Part shown: piece after piece, positions 1 through 8,711 of the stretch
Layout of the letters: the number at the start of each line of letters is the position of its first letter
How positions within the stretch are numbered: position 1 is the stretch's first letter
Assembly: GCF_009827455.1 (NCBI RefSeq)
Contig: NZ_WTYZ01000001.1
Location: 2,489,001-2,553,000 of the forward strand
Source: Pontixanthobacter aestiaquae
GTDB taxonomy: Bacteria > Pseudomonadota > Alphaproteobacteria > Sphingomonadales > Sphingomonadaceae
DNA length: 64,000 nucleotides
Direction of reading: 5' to 3'
Made by a program: the position numbers and the translations under genes
The notes under the pieces: generated by a model
Database searches by the model: none
Told to the model about the DNA's origin: nothing
Seen by the model: the letters and a program-made list of their open reading frames with translations, nothing else

Positions 1-763
1 TGTCGATTGTTGGGGTGAATACGCGGTTGAGAACCGTATAATCGCCTAATGCACTGGTAAATTCGAGATTCCCGCCGGCGCCCAAGAAGGTAACTTGGCC
101 ACCAGCGGTACCCGGATCGAAAGTCGTCCAATTGATGATCGCTTGAGCGGCAAGCACATCGACAACGTCCACCGCTGTACCTGGCCGGAAATCAATCTCG
201 CTGCTGAAATAGTTCGCAGACGCGCGAACATTGATGCCATTGGTGTCGGTATCGCCCGGAGACGGCGCACTTGTTGTGGAAGAGGTGGTAACCATGCTTG
301 TCGCAGGCGCATTCACATTGGGCAGCACCGCTGTCGTCTGAACCTGATCCGGCACGATCGGAATTGGCTGGGCTGGAACCACACTGGCAGGCGCCGCCAC
401 GTTCTGCTGTGGCAAAGGCAAGACCGGCGGGTCGAGAGTGAGCCTGTTGCGCTCGACAAAATATGGTGTGGCAATCGGAGTCGGAAATGCAGCCGGTGCC
501 CGGCTTCGGACGGAAGGCATATCATTCGCTGGAGCCTGCATAATCGGACCGCGAGCAGGTCCACCGATCTCCATCGGAACCGGAATCTCAATAGATGGAA
601 TGCTCGGGATATCGCTGCGAATAGACTGCGCGGATGCCGCGGTCGTTGATAAGGCGGCGAGCGCAACGGCACTCGCCAATGCCGAACCCGAACCAAGCAA
701 TCGCAGGCGGCCGCTGCTCTTTGATGCTGCCATGGACCAGCTCTCTGCTCTACTACCCATCAT
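1..763 (-). CDS. Two-partner secretion exoprotein (TpsA, filamentous haemagglutinin N-terminal type), N-terminal part only
   Basis: The reading frame is open from ATG 763 to the window edge, so only about 254 N-terminal residues are seen. The start at 763 has an SD (GAGAGG) a few bases upstream; in-frame ATGs at 760 and 733 are alternatives. A signal peptide ends near ASAQS (about residue 46). It is followed by roughly 140 Pro/Val-rich residues and then, from about residue 185, a TPS-like segment (AAQAIINWTTFDPGTAGG, VTFLGAGGNLEFTS, YTVLNRVF). That pattern is typical of the secretion domain that TpsB transporters recognise in FHA/HecA-like adhesins. The gene lies just downstream of its likely transporter on the same strand. 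The long proline-rich stretch before the TPS segment is unusual, since the TPS domain normally follows the signal peptide. The passenger repeats and C-terminus lie outside the window, so the final function (adhesin or other surface protein) cannot be told. Confidence 0.8.
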   Translation of the reverse strand, partial: MMGSRAESWSMAASKSSGRLRLLGSGSALASAVALAALSTTAASAQSIRSDIPSIPSIEIPVPMEIGGPARGPIMQAPANDMPSVRSRAPAAFPTPIATPYFVERNRLTLDPPVLPLPQQNVAAPASVVPAQPIPIVPDQVQTTAVLPNVNAPATSMVTTSSTTSAPSPGDTDTNGINVRASANYFSSEIDFRPGTAVDVVDVLAAQAIINWTTFDPGTAGGQVTFLGAGGNLEFTSALGDYTVLNRVFTPTID

Positions 764-830
764 TCAGTCCTCTCGGCGCCGGGTGTGGCGCGGTCCGCGG
801 TCTTGCGGTTTAAATTATCTCGGTCGCGGT

Positions 831-2642
831 TCACCTGTTCCATGGTGCCAATCTGATCGACAGAGTCATCAGCAGCCGGACATCATCGCGCTGCGTTTGG
901 AACGGGGATTTCTCGAGCGGAACCGCTCCGAAAATATCCAGATTGGCAAGTCTGCCCAGCGTCGCGCGGACACCGCCGCCGACAGATGAAATTGTCTGCG
1001 GATCGCCCGCTACATTCTTGGTGCTAACCGCCATAAGATCGAAGAACGCATAGGGCTGGAATGCGAAGCCGCCCGGTGTTTCGGGCACTTGCGATCCATA
1101 AGCGATTTCGAATTGCCCGCCATAGCCGCTGTCACCAATCACTGCGCCCGGATCAAAGCCGCGTCCTGCGGTGTAATTGCCGCCAGAGACTTGCTCATAA
1201 CTGAGCAGCGGATCGGGCGAAAATTGTACGCGCGGCTTCAGGCTGAACTTAAGCAGAGGGTTCGGACGGTAATCCAGTTGGCCCTGCGCGCGCACAACAA
1301 AAGCAGTCGCATCTCCATCGAGGCGCGATGGCGGCACAACGCCGGCTGCGGTACAATTCACAAAACCGACACCGCAACTCTCAGTCGCACCGAAAATGTC
1401 AAAGCCCTGCCGCACTTCAAGCGACCCCGCCAAAGCGAAGCGGGGCTCAAACCCGGAATAGCCGCTGACGCCGCGCAGACTGTCTGCGTCCACTTTGTTG
1501 AAATCGACCCGGACATAAGCGACGCGCAACCGGTCTTTGCTGAGCGGCAATCCGGTAAACTCAATATCCTGATCAATGAGATCGACGCCAACTGAACCGA
1601 TTACATTGGACGTCTGCGATCTTTTAAATGGATAGGATGCATAGGCAGAGGCCACGAAAGTATCCGATTTGAACACATCCGGTCCCGCTATGTCCGGCGT
1701 CGACTTGGCGAATGTAAGATTTCCGCCGAATTTCAGTCCTTCGCCGCCGATGCGGAACTCGTGCCCGATCTGGGCGACCTGCTGTTCCTTGAACTCACTG
1801 GTCATGTAATAGCTGAGCGTTGTTTCATCGCCGAGGCCGGTGACCCCGTTGAACCGCGCGCGAAGCAAGCCGCCAAAACGGCCAACCGACTTTGATCCTA
1901 AATTCTGGATGTTTGCGTCCGAATAGAATGGCGTCCGCGCGACATTGAAAATGCCAACCACATCGCCAGCCTGCGCGCCAGTTTCGCGCGGCGCTGGCTG
2001 CAACACCAGCCGCACATCCAATCCGGGAATATCGCGTGCCAGCAGCAAATAACGCTCAGCATCGTCGATATTGACCACCGGTTGATCGACCAGTCGGTCG
2101 ATATATTTCTGTAGCAATTTGCCCGAGGGTCCCGCTTCTCCGCGCACTTGCACAGCGCTCATCCGTGCGAGCACCACATCGAAACGCACGACACCGTCAA
2201 TCTCCTGCACCGGCACCTGCACCGCCGCAAGATAGCCTGCCCGACGCAGGATCGTGGCCGCGCGATCACGAATATCGCAAATAGCAGCAACCGCCAGTTC
2301 CCGGCCGATCAGGTCGGCATATGCCGGTGCCACAATCGCCCCGTTAATCCGGTCAAGACCCGTGAATTGCGCACCGGTAAAAGTGAATTTCAAATCAGCA
2401 AATTGCGGACCTGCCAGCGGGCATGGCGCGCGTTCGATAGTGCCATCAACACTGACCGTTTGCCCTTCGGTGCGCAATTGCTGTTCGAGCCGGTCGCGCT
2501 GGATTTCCTCGCGCGTAACTTGCGCAGAGGCCGGCGCTGCCAGGCCGAAACTCGCCGCAATAACCACAATTGACGCACTGAGCTTACGGAATTTCGAATG
2601 CATTGAGCGTGTACACTCTCTCTTTTTACGGGTGCTGATCAC
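831..2642 (-). CDS. ShlB/FhaC/HecB-family outer-membrane transporter (TpsB)
   Basis: A 603-residue protein that should form a 16-strand outer-membrane barrel exporting the TpsA protein encoded next to it. The N-terminus carries a signal peptide ending in APASAQ. A POTRA-type region follows at about residues 90-215, and the rest shows alternating barrel strands (for example DETTLSYYMTS, LRVAYVRVDFNKVD). Length fits the family (550-600). The C-terminal residue is Arg after LSIRLAPWN rather than the aromatic residue usual for outer-membrane proteins. The ATG at 2642 overlaps the stop of the upstream CHAT gene as ATGA, suggesting translational coupling. An internal ATG at 2603 (MHSKFRK) would give a more compact signal peptide and may be the true start. 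The TpsA gene begins 67 bases downstream. Confidence 0.9.
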   Translation of the reverse strand: MISTRKKRECTRSMHSKFRKLSASIVVIAASFGLAAPASAQVTREEIQRDRLEQQLRTEGQTVSVDGTIERAPCPLAGPQFADLKFTFTGAQFTGLDRINGAIVAPAYADLIGRELAVAAICDIRDRAATILRRAGYLAAVQVPVQEIDGVVRFDVVLARMSAVQVRGEAGPSGKLLQKYIDRLVDQPVVNIDDAERYLLLARDIPGLDVRLVLQPAPRETGAQAGDVVGIFNVARTPFYSDANIQNLGSKSVGRFGGLLRARFNGVTGLGDETTLSYYMTSEFKEQQVAQIGHEFRIGGEGLKFGGNLTFAKSTPDIAGPDVFKSDTFVASAYASYPFKRSQTSNVIGSVGVDLIDQDIEFTGLPLSKDRLRVAYVRVDFNKVDADSLRGVSGYSGFEPRFALAGSLEVRQGFDIFGATESCGVGFVNCTAAGVVPPSRLDGDATAFVVRAQGQLDYRPNPLLKFSLKPRVQFSPDPLLSYEQVSGGNYTAGRGFDPGAVIGDSGYGGQFEIAYGSQVPETPGGFAFQPYAFFDLMAVSTKNVAGDPQTISSVGGGVRATLGRLANLDIFGAVPLEKSPFQTQRDDVRLLMTLSIRLAPWNR

Positions 2643-5600
2643 TGGCCGATTACCGCCATGGTTTTGCTGCCTTCAGGAACCGCTGCAACAGCGGTACGAT
2701 CTGACAAAAGCGGACGCTCCGCATCACCGATGATTGCAAAACCGCCCCAGTAATAGGGGTGCGATGTGTCGGGGTTATCCATCAGCGCTCGCTGCGACCC
2801 GCGCAGCGCTCCGCCGATACTTTCGGTCCGGCCAAGGCGGAACATTTCGCTCATCAAGCGTTCGGTAGCTTGGAAGTCGTCAGGCGCAGGCCAATGGCTG
2901 GCCATTACCGCACGCCCGCCCGCGCCTATGAAGGAACGGACCAAACCGTCCAGTGCGGTCCCGCCACCTGATGCAATGCCGGCAGAACGGGTCGCCTCGA
3001 TGCTTGCTTCACCTGCTGTATCGCAGGCAGAAAGAATGACGATATCAGCATCCAAATCCAATTCGAATATCTCTTCGAAAGTCAGCAAGCCATCTGACTC
3101 TCCCTCACCAAACGATGTCAGAAGCGCTGGCTTTGCCTGACAGCGGGGATTGGGCGGAGTGACCAGTCCATGCGTGGCAAAGTGCAGCACGCGGAAGTCT
3201 TGCAGATTGTCTTTGCTCTTGATGTGCGTGTCGGTGAAAGCGGCACCGGTGATTAATTCGGAGCTTTGCCGACCAATCAGATTTCGTGCAGTCACAAGCT
3301 CGGCATCATCAATCGGGTTGTTCCATAATCCGGCATTCCAGCCACAATTATCGCTTCCATTGGCAATCACCGCGCGCACTTGCGGCGGCGGTGATGACCC
3401 GATCGGCACGTTCTGCCCTAGGCCAAGATATTGCTGCGACGCGCGCGACCTTCCAACCTTGCGCGCATCGACGAAACTTTGCGCCGAAACCGCGGTGCTT
3501 ACTCGCCGTTCGCGGCCGAGCCAATTGATCCCGGTGAAATCGAACACGTCTCCGCCCGGTAGAACAGTCCGCTCCTGATATCGCGCGACCGACTCATCAT
3601 CAGCGACGAGAATATCAATTGGCAGCCGCAGCAGCGCGCCATCAGGCTCGAATATCAAGTGATCGACGGAAGCGAGTTCTGCAGCAATCGGGTCAAACAG
3701 CGCCCTGTACAATTCGCGCGCCATGCCGACTTCGTAAGGGTAGGTTACATAGCGACCGGCCTCTAGCAGCGAGATCGATGCCCGAAGCATATCGACGTGA
3801 AAATCGAGATCCTCTTCGCTGAGATCGACGCGATAGGCACGCGCAGTACTGCTGTCCGTATAGAACATAAACACATCACCGCCGACCAATGCCAGACGCG
3901 CATAGGCCTCTCCCGGATTGAGCGACTGCCGGAACTCGTCCAGATTGATCGTACGCGGTGCGACCACGCGATATTGCGGATAGACGCTCAATTGCGCCTG
4001 CGTGATCAATTGATCCTGCTCGAACCGCTCGATCTGAGCGGCCAGTTCGGAACGCTCCTGTGCAATGCTGGGTGTCTGATCGACCCCGCTGAGCGACTCA
4101 TAGCGTCTCCGCAGGCGCTCAATATCGCGTCCCAAATCAATCGCTTGGCGGAACAGCCGTGCACCCTCTGTCGAATTAGCGCTCAGTTCACGCGCGAGGA
4201 TTGCCTGCGTTTCGGCAACACCGGGGCGGATCAGCACTTGCGATGCTTTGAAAAAGTCCTGCGCGGCGCGATCGCTGCCGTCGACCTGACTTGCCAAAAG
4301 TCGGTAATAGGGATTCAGCTGGTTCGCAAAACCCGTAACCGCATTGCGCTTGCCAGCTGCCCGATCAATTACGCCGCGATAAAGCGTAACAGCCTCGTCC
4401 TGACGACCCTGCCGCAGAAGGAATGATGCGAGCCGCGCCTGTGCACCGCTGACTGCGCGGCGTTCAGGGTACTGCACTTCGAGGATTGCCAAACCGTTTC
4501 GCAGATACGTCTCCGCATCGCCCGCTTGTCCCTGCCGTTCAGCAATAATTGCCAATTCGCCAAGCACTTGCGCACGCAATCGGGTAATAGATATCACTCG
4601 CCCGTCGCGGACCGCAATTGCCCGGCCGTAAGCCTCAATTAGCGATCCACGCGCATCGTCGAGCCGTCCTTCCACCCGTAACGCGGTGCCGCGCAATTGC
4701 AGCGCCTGCGCGTCGATAATCTCGGACCGTTCCTGCCGTGTCAGCTTGAGCTCGTCGACAACACCTAGCAGGCCATCAGCCTCATTCGTCTGATTGATTC
4801 GGGTTGAAAGCGCCAACGTGATCGACAGTTTGTCATCCGTTTCCGCCGCGCCCAAAGTTGCGGCATCGAGCCGACGTTCAAGCCGCTCGATAGCTTCAGG
4901 GTAAAAGCCCTGATTGAGCAAATGGATCGCTTCGAAATTGCGCTGCAACCGGCCTGCAACTGGATCGCCTGCGGTGAGCGGCTCCGCCTGCTCGAACAAG
5001 CGGTTCGCTTCGCCAAACTCACCCAGATTGCTCTTCTGCAAGGCCCGATTGACGAAGAACTCACCCGGATTGATCGGGTCCTCATCCTCAGGCTGGGCTT
5101 GCGCGGCGAGGCGCTGCTGCAATGTTTCGAAATAGGCAGAAGCCTCTGCATACTCGCCGCCCAGATTGCGGCGATACCCCTCCGCCAGCGCCTGTTCGGG
5201 TTTCAGTGTTTCTGCCTGAACGCGCGCAAATGAGAGAGGGTCCGCAACCGAAGTCGATGCTGCATCGATTGTTCCAGCGGCGATCCGGTTGTTCACCACC
5301 GAGCGCAACGCGAGCAATGTCGCATCGTCATAGGCAGTAAAACCTTCTGCGATCAGCCGAGCATTGCCTGTTTCGGCGCTAAAGATCGACCAGCCGAGCT
5401 GTGTCCCGCTGACTTTGCAAGTGCGGATTTCCAGACCGGGTAGTTCATTGCTTCTGCGAACTTCCGAACCAGCGCAATCCACATCCGTCCGACGCTGCTG
5501 CGCGGTTGTTTCATACGGGTCATCGGCAACCGGGGTGCGGAATGAATAGACCTCACCAACAGGCTGCGCGCTATCACGACAAACGACTGCCCAGGCCCGG

Positions 5601-5812
5601 TCAAACATAGACATTTTGGCTGGGTTCTCGACGCTGCGATCCTGCACTTGGCATAGTATGCCGCTGGCATCACCGATCGGGAAACTATCCCGCAGCAGAA
5701 CAGGCTGAATTGGTCCGGTTTGTGCATAGGTAACGGGTGACCACAAGACGCCCAAAGAGACACCCGACGTGGCCAGCGCGAGCGCTGCAAATCTGCTGTT
5801 TCGTCGACTCAC
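2639..5812 (-). CDS. Exported TPR-CHAT protein (caspase-like protease fold)
   Basis: About 1057 residues. A GTG at 5812 is chosen because GGGGAGGG sits eight bases upstream; a TTG at 5830 would put that SD inside the gene. The N-terminus (RRNSRFAALALATSGVSLG ... VTYAQ) is a signal peptide, so the protein is predicted periplasmic or secreted. Residues of about 150-620 are helical and TPR-like (YAEASAYFETLQQR, GEANRLFEQA, EAYGRAIAVRDGR). The last 400 residues are a CHAT domain with the expected His in LHFATHG (about residue 881) and Cys in VILSACDTAGEA (about 930), followed by HPYYWGGFAIIGD. CHAT is a caspase-clan (CD) peptidase domain. The gene heads an operon with a TpsB transporter and a TpsA exoprotein, so processing or surface release of the exoprotein is a reasonable inference, not shown. 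Confidence 0.9.
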   Translation of the reverse strand: MSRRNSRFAALALATSGVSLGVLWSPVTYAQTGPIQPVLLRDSFPIGDASGILCQVQDRSVENPAKMSMFDRAWAVVCRDSAQPVGEVYSFRTPVADDPYETTAQQRRTDVDCAGSEVRRSNELPGLEIRTCKVSGTQLGWSIFSAETGNARLIAEGFTAYDDATLLALRSVVNNRIAAGTIDAASTSVADPLSFARVQAETLKPEQALAEGYRRNLGGEYAEASAYFETLQQRLAAQAQPEDEDPINPGEFFVNRALQKSNLGEFGEANRLFEQAEPLTAGDPVAGRLQRNFEAIHLLNQGFYPEAIERLERRLDAATLGAAETDDKLSITLALSTRINQTNEADGLLGVVDELKLTRQERSEIIDAQALQLRGTALRVEGRLDDARGSLIEAYGRAIAVRDGRVISITRLRAQVLGELAIIAERQGQAGDAETYLRNGLAILEVQYPERRAVSGAQARLASFLLRQGRQDEAVTLYRGVIDRAAGKRNAVTGFANQLNPYYRLLASQVDGSDRAAQDFFKASQVLIRPGVAETQAILARELSANSTEGARLFRQAIDLGRDIERLRRRYESLSGVDQTPSIAQERSELAAQIERFEQDQLITQAQLSVYPQYRVVAPRTINLDEFRQSLNPGEAYARLALVGGDVFMFYTDSSTARAYRVDLSEEDLDFHVDMLRASISLLEAGRYVTYPYEVGMARELYRALFDPIAAELASVDHLIFEPDGALLRLPIDILVADDESVARYQERTVLPGGDVFDFTGINWLGRERRVSTAVSAQSFVDARKVGRSRASQQYLGLGQNVPIGSSPPPQVRAVIANGSDNCGWNAGLWNNPIDDAELVTARNLIGRQSSELITGAAFTDTHIKSKDNLQDFRVLHFATHGLVTPPNPRCQAKPALLTSFGEGESDGLLTFEEIFELDLDADIVILSACDTAGEASIEATRSAGIASGGGTALDGLVRSFIGAGGRAVMASHWPAPDDFQATERLMSEMFRLGRTESIGGALRGSQRALMDNPDTSHPYYWGGFAIIGDAERPLLSDRTAVAAVPEGSKTMAVIGQ

Positions 5813-6010
5813 GGGCAAGTCCCTCCCCAAGGACAGGTTCGCCGACGGGGACCGTCAGCAATCATTAGCGCGACACCATTTTTTGTTTTGTTGCGAGCAG
5901 CCTACGCGTCGCTACGAGTCGCACCTAGGAGATTTTGGACAGTTTCCAGGTTTGTAAAAACGCTTCGATAAAGCGGCGACGGTCGGTATCTGGGCTGGCC
6001 TCTGGCAGTC

Positions 6011-6685
6011 CTAGTTAAAGCCGTGCCAACTGATCGCTTCACCAAGTTCAGCACGCGCGACATCAAACTGGTTAACCGGTGCGTCCGGATCGCGGTATCC
6101 GATGCCCATACCGCAGAAGAAAATATGATCATCCGGGATCGGCACAGCAGCGCGAATTTGTTTGGAATACATCGCCCAAGCCTCCTGCGCGCAGCTATCC
6201 AACCCCTCTTCGCGCAGCAGCAGCATGATCGTTTGCAGCCACATGCCGATATCCGACCATTGCGGCGGTCCCATATATTTGGGCGTGTGAATGAGCATCA
6301 TAACAGGCGCGCCGAACGCCCTGAAATTATTGGCAAACCACATCAGGCGGCCGGCTTTGTTGTCGCGCGCAATATCAAGCGCGGTGTAGAGATCTTCACC
6401 CACACCGCGGCGGCGTTCTTCATATGCTCCGTCGAGGTCTTTGGGATAGATGTCATATTCCGGCGACCAAGCATCCTTGCCCCGCCCCAGCACATCGGAC
6501 ACCGATTGGAACAGTGCCTGCATCGGCTCGCCGGTAATAATCTGAGCATTCCAGGGCTGTGTGTTCCCGCCAGATGGCGAGCGCTGCGCAGTGGTAAGAA
6601 CACGCTCGAGAACCGCGCGATCGACCGGTTCATCCAAAAAAGCGCGGACGGATCGGCGGGATTGGACGGCTTCGGTTACGTTCAT
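6011..6685 (-). CDS. Nitroreductase family FMN oxidoreductase
   Basis: A 224-residue protein of the NfsB/FRP-type nitroreductase superfamily, which uses FMN and NAD(P)H to reduce nitro compounds or quinones. Visible signatures are the N-terminal RRSVRAF (FMN phosphate contact), SPSGGNTQPW and the C-terminal GMGIGYRDPDAPVN. Length and motif order match family members. The ATG at 6685 is preceded by AGAGGG. It follows the 115-residue small protein by 11 bases, so the two are probably cotranscribed. The substrate cannot be deduced. The gene is separated by about 200 bases from the CHAT operon downstream, with no clear terminator in between. Confidence 0.9.
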   Translation of the reverse strand: MNVTEAVQSRRSVRAFLDEPVDRAVLERVLTTAQRSPSGGNTQPWNAQIITGEPMQALFQSVSDVLGRGKDAWSPEYDIYPKDLDGAYEERRRGVGEDLYTALDIARDNKAGRLMWFANNFRAFGAPVMMLIHTPKYMGPPQWSDIGMWLQTIMLLLREEGLDSCAQEAWAMYSKQIRAAVPIPDDHIFFCGMGIGYRDPDAPVNQFDVARAELGEAISWHGFN

Positions 6686-6696
6686 TTTCTACCCTC

Positions 6697-7044
6697 TTAG
6701 CGGCAAGCGATAATAGTCAGCGACGGTCCGCTAATCTCGAGCTCGGCTTCCATTACCGACTTATCGCACCCTGCGCCTTCATATTGTTTGCCATCGGACT
6801 GCCAAGATATGACCGCCTTCCCATCACCCTCAAGCCTGCCCTGAAAATGTGCCGACTCAAAAGGTGCTAGGTCTCCTAACGAGCGCGGGTTTACACCGTC
6901 GCTGATCGTCACTTCCGAAATTGGCATGTCGGAAGAGTTGGTAACCAACGCATTGGTTTCAGCGCCGCCGAAGCGAGTAAAACCAAATACTGCGACCAAA
7001 ATCACGAGCGCAGTCGCAAGCACAATTATGGCAATATTTCGCAT
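6697..7044 (-). CDS. Small membrane-anchored or exported protein of unknown function
   Basis: A 115-residue protein. Residues 3-23 (IAIIVLATALVILVAVFGFT) are a signal anchor or signal peptide, and the remainder is a compact polar domain with two cysteines (GAGCDKS and the penultimate residue of the C-terminal IIACR) that could form a disulfide outside the cytoplasm. No family was recognised. The SD CGGAG lies upstream of ATG 7044. It sits just upstream of the nitroreductase gene on the same strand. Confidence 0.7.
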   Translation of the reverse strand: MRNIAIIVLATALVILVAVFGFTRFGGAETNALVTNSSDMPISEVTISDGVNPRSLGDLAPFESAHFQGRLEGDGKAVISWQSDGKQYEGAGCDKSVMEAELEISGPSLTIIACR

Positions 7045-7109
7045 TGAACGCTCCGCGTCATCTCATCAGAAGTGATAACCGCCGGAGCATTCAACCGAGA
7101 TCAGCGTAG

Positions 7110-7625
7110 TTAAGGCGCTTCGGCCGTCGTGTCATCGTAATTCATTGCCCGAATGTCATCGGACATATCATCCGAATCGACCAGCTTGGCGTTCTTGTAC
7201 TTTTTGCGGAACTCCTTTTCAGAGCTCGGCGAAATGTTTGGGCGACCACTCAGGAAACCCATTTTGATCTTGCAACGTACAAATTGCGTTTCGTCAGGCT
7301 CCACTTCCAATGTCAGAATGTCTTTCGATTCAATCGACTTGGCTTTGAAGCTGCGTTCGCCAGGTTCTGAAACCAGCACGAAATACCGTCCGCTGCCCAG
7401 CGAGCTCAGTTTCTCGGTACCTTCCGCTTCAAATACACCGCAACCGATAGCCGCGCCAGAAAGGCCGCCGGTGCGATAAAAGATGATCTGACCCTTGCCT
7501 TCTGGCGGCGTAGGAATCTCGAAGCCGTCTGTTGCTTTATCCTGCGCAACCACCGCTGGAGCTGCCGCGGTCATTGCGACCGGAGCAGATCCAGCCATTG
7601 CCAATGCCGTAAAGATCTTCTTCAT
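7110..7625 (-). CDS. Exported DUF2846-like protein
   Basis: A 171-residue protein with a signal peptide (MKKIFTALAMAGSAPVAMTA ... VVAQ). The middle portion, GKGQIIFYRTGG ... GSGRYFVLVSEPGERSF ... EPDETQFVRCKI, follows the DUF2846 pattern: an opening strand with R, a glycine turn, a PG turn and a final strand. Function of the family is unknown; members are often periplasmic or lipoproteins. The C-terminus is charged and rich in Lys/Asp. The ATG at 7625 has a strong SD (AAGGGGA) and overlaps the stop of the upstream gene as ATGA, so these two are almost certainly one transcription unit. Confidence 0.75.
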   Translation of the reverse strand: MKKIFTALAMAGSAPVAMTAAAPAVVAQDKATDGFEIPTPPEGKGQIIFYRTGGLSGAAIGCGVFEAEGTEKLSSLGSGRYFVLVSEPGERSFKAKSIESKDILTLEVEPDETQFVRCKIKMGFLSGRPNISPSSEKEFRKKYKNAKLVDSDDMSDDIRAMNYDDTTAEAP

Positions 7626-8383
7626 GTCTTTCCCCTTACTTGATCCAATTGATCTGTATCGTTTTCCGGCTGCCCAGCGGCCGGTTTGGCTGAAGCTTTT
7701 TTCATCTCTGTTTCGGTGCCAACCGCTCCAGCAGACGTGTCAGCCTTGCGCTTAAGTCCAACGTCCTTCGCGATGAAAAATGTCTCGTCAGCGCGGAATT
7801 TCGCGGTCGCCAGAGTTCCCGGCTCAATCGTAGTATTGCCGCCGCCGATAAGAAGCCCGAGCGGAAGAAGCACGGCAGTCGCTGCTATCGCGACACCCGA
7901 ATTGTCTTTCCCTTTGAAAGGCAACTCATCGCCTTCTTCAATAAACCGAAAACTGCGCAGCGGAATACGGCGCCCCTCATGCTCAAGATAGCGCGCCGCC
8001 AGAATCAACTCACCAGCAGAAGCCCCAAACCCGCTCTTCTTCGCGTGGACCACCTGCCCCTCGCCGACAATTCCCGCTGGCAAAACTTCGACACCATCAA
8101 TCTCGACCGCTTGTGCCAGCTTGATCGGGAAAAACTCTTTCGCTTGGCTGATCTTGGAGCCCATTTGAGCTTCAATGGTGATGAAAATCTTGTGACCTTT
8201 CGCCGCCACTAGCTCGTTCGATTTTACTCCTTGGCTTTGGAGCAAAACCTCGCTGTCCGTAGGGCTGTCCACCGCGGCCAAGCCGTCTGATGGTAGCTGC
8301 TCATCTTCCGAAATTGCTATGGGTTCCGTAGCCGACCCGACCGGAGCAGCTTGACCAAGCATCGCAATTAGAATTGAGAACAA
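7622..8383 (-). CDS. Exported protein of unknown function with a membrane segment
   Basis: A 253-residue protein starting at a TTG (8383) with AGGGA eight bases upstream. The N-terminus (FSILIAMLGQAAPVGSA) is a weak signal peptide. A core of about residues 60-155 (EVLPAGIVGEGQVVHAKKSG, GELILAARYLEHEGRRIPLR) has the look of a conserved small beta domain. A hydrophobic stretch at about 165-185 (VAIAATAVLLPLGLLIGGG) may span the membrane, and the tail is charged and low complexity. No function can be assigned. It is translationally coupled to the DUF2846-like gene; the pair may form an envelope module. Confidence 0.7.
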   Translation of the reverse strand: MFSILIAMLGQAAPVGSATEPIAISEDEQLPSDGLAAVDSPTDSEVLLQSQGVKSNELVAAKGHKIFITIEAQMGSKISQAKEFFPIKLAQAVEIDGVEVLPAGIVGEGQVVHAKKSGFGASAGELILAARYLEHEGRRIPLRSFRFIEEGDELPFKGKDNSGVAIAATAVLLPLGLLIGGGNTTIEPGTLATAKFRADETFFIAKDVGLKRKADTSAGAVGTETEMKKASAKPAAGQPENDTDQLDQVRGKT

Positions 8384-8438
8384 AGCTGTGTCCCTATATC
8401 TTAACTATCGCCAATCATTATCCATTAGCCGCCCAGGG

Positions 8439-8708
8439 TCAAACGCTTAAGCCTGACCAAATCATAATCAGACTGAGCGGCAGCATGATAATGGCAACGA
8501 CGCGGGCAAATTTCGCCGACGGAAACCGTCCAGAATAGCTTTCGAGTTCGCGCTTTTCTTCAAAGAAGGCCTCGTCTGCCCCCGCGTCGATTTCCCGCAA
8601 ACGCGATTGTCGTTGATCGGAATTTTGGATGCCATATTTTGGCCAGATAAACGTAGCTAAAGAAACAATTGCCCACATCAGCCCAACTGCAATCATCAGC
8701 CAATCCAT
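8439..8708 (-). CDS. Small two-helix membrane protein
   Basis: An 89-residue protein with a hydrophobic helix at each end (MIAVGLMWAIVSLATFIW and VVAIIMLPLSLIMIWSGL) joined by a charged loop. No family recognised. Its ATG lies 3 bases after the cobT stop with AAGGGG as SD, so it is translated from the cobT message. Whether it works with CobT is unknown. Confidence 0.65.
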   Translation of the reverse strand: MDWLMIAVGLMWAIVSLATFIWPKYGIQNSDQRQSRLREIDAGADEAFFEEKRELESYSGRFPSAKFARVVAIIMLPLSLIMIWSGLSV

Positions 8709-8711
8709 CGC

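Noticed and set aside
2639..5812. CHAT protein as part of a CRISPR-guided protease (Craspase) or gasdermin-type defence system
   Set aside because: No CRISPR repeats, cas genes or gasdermin-like gene are nearby, and the protein has a signal peptide, so it acts outside the cytoplasm.
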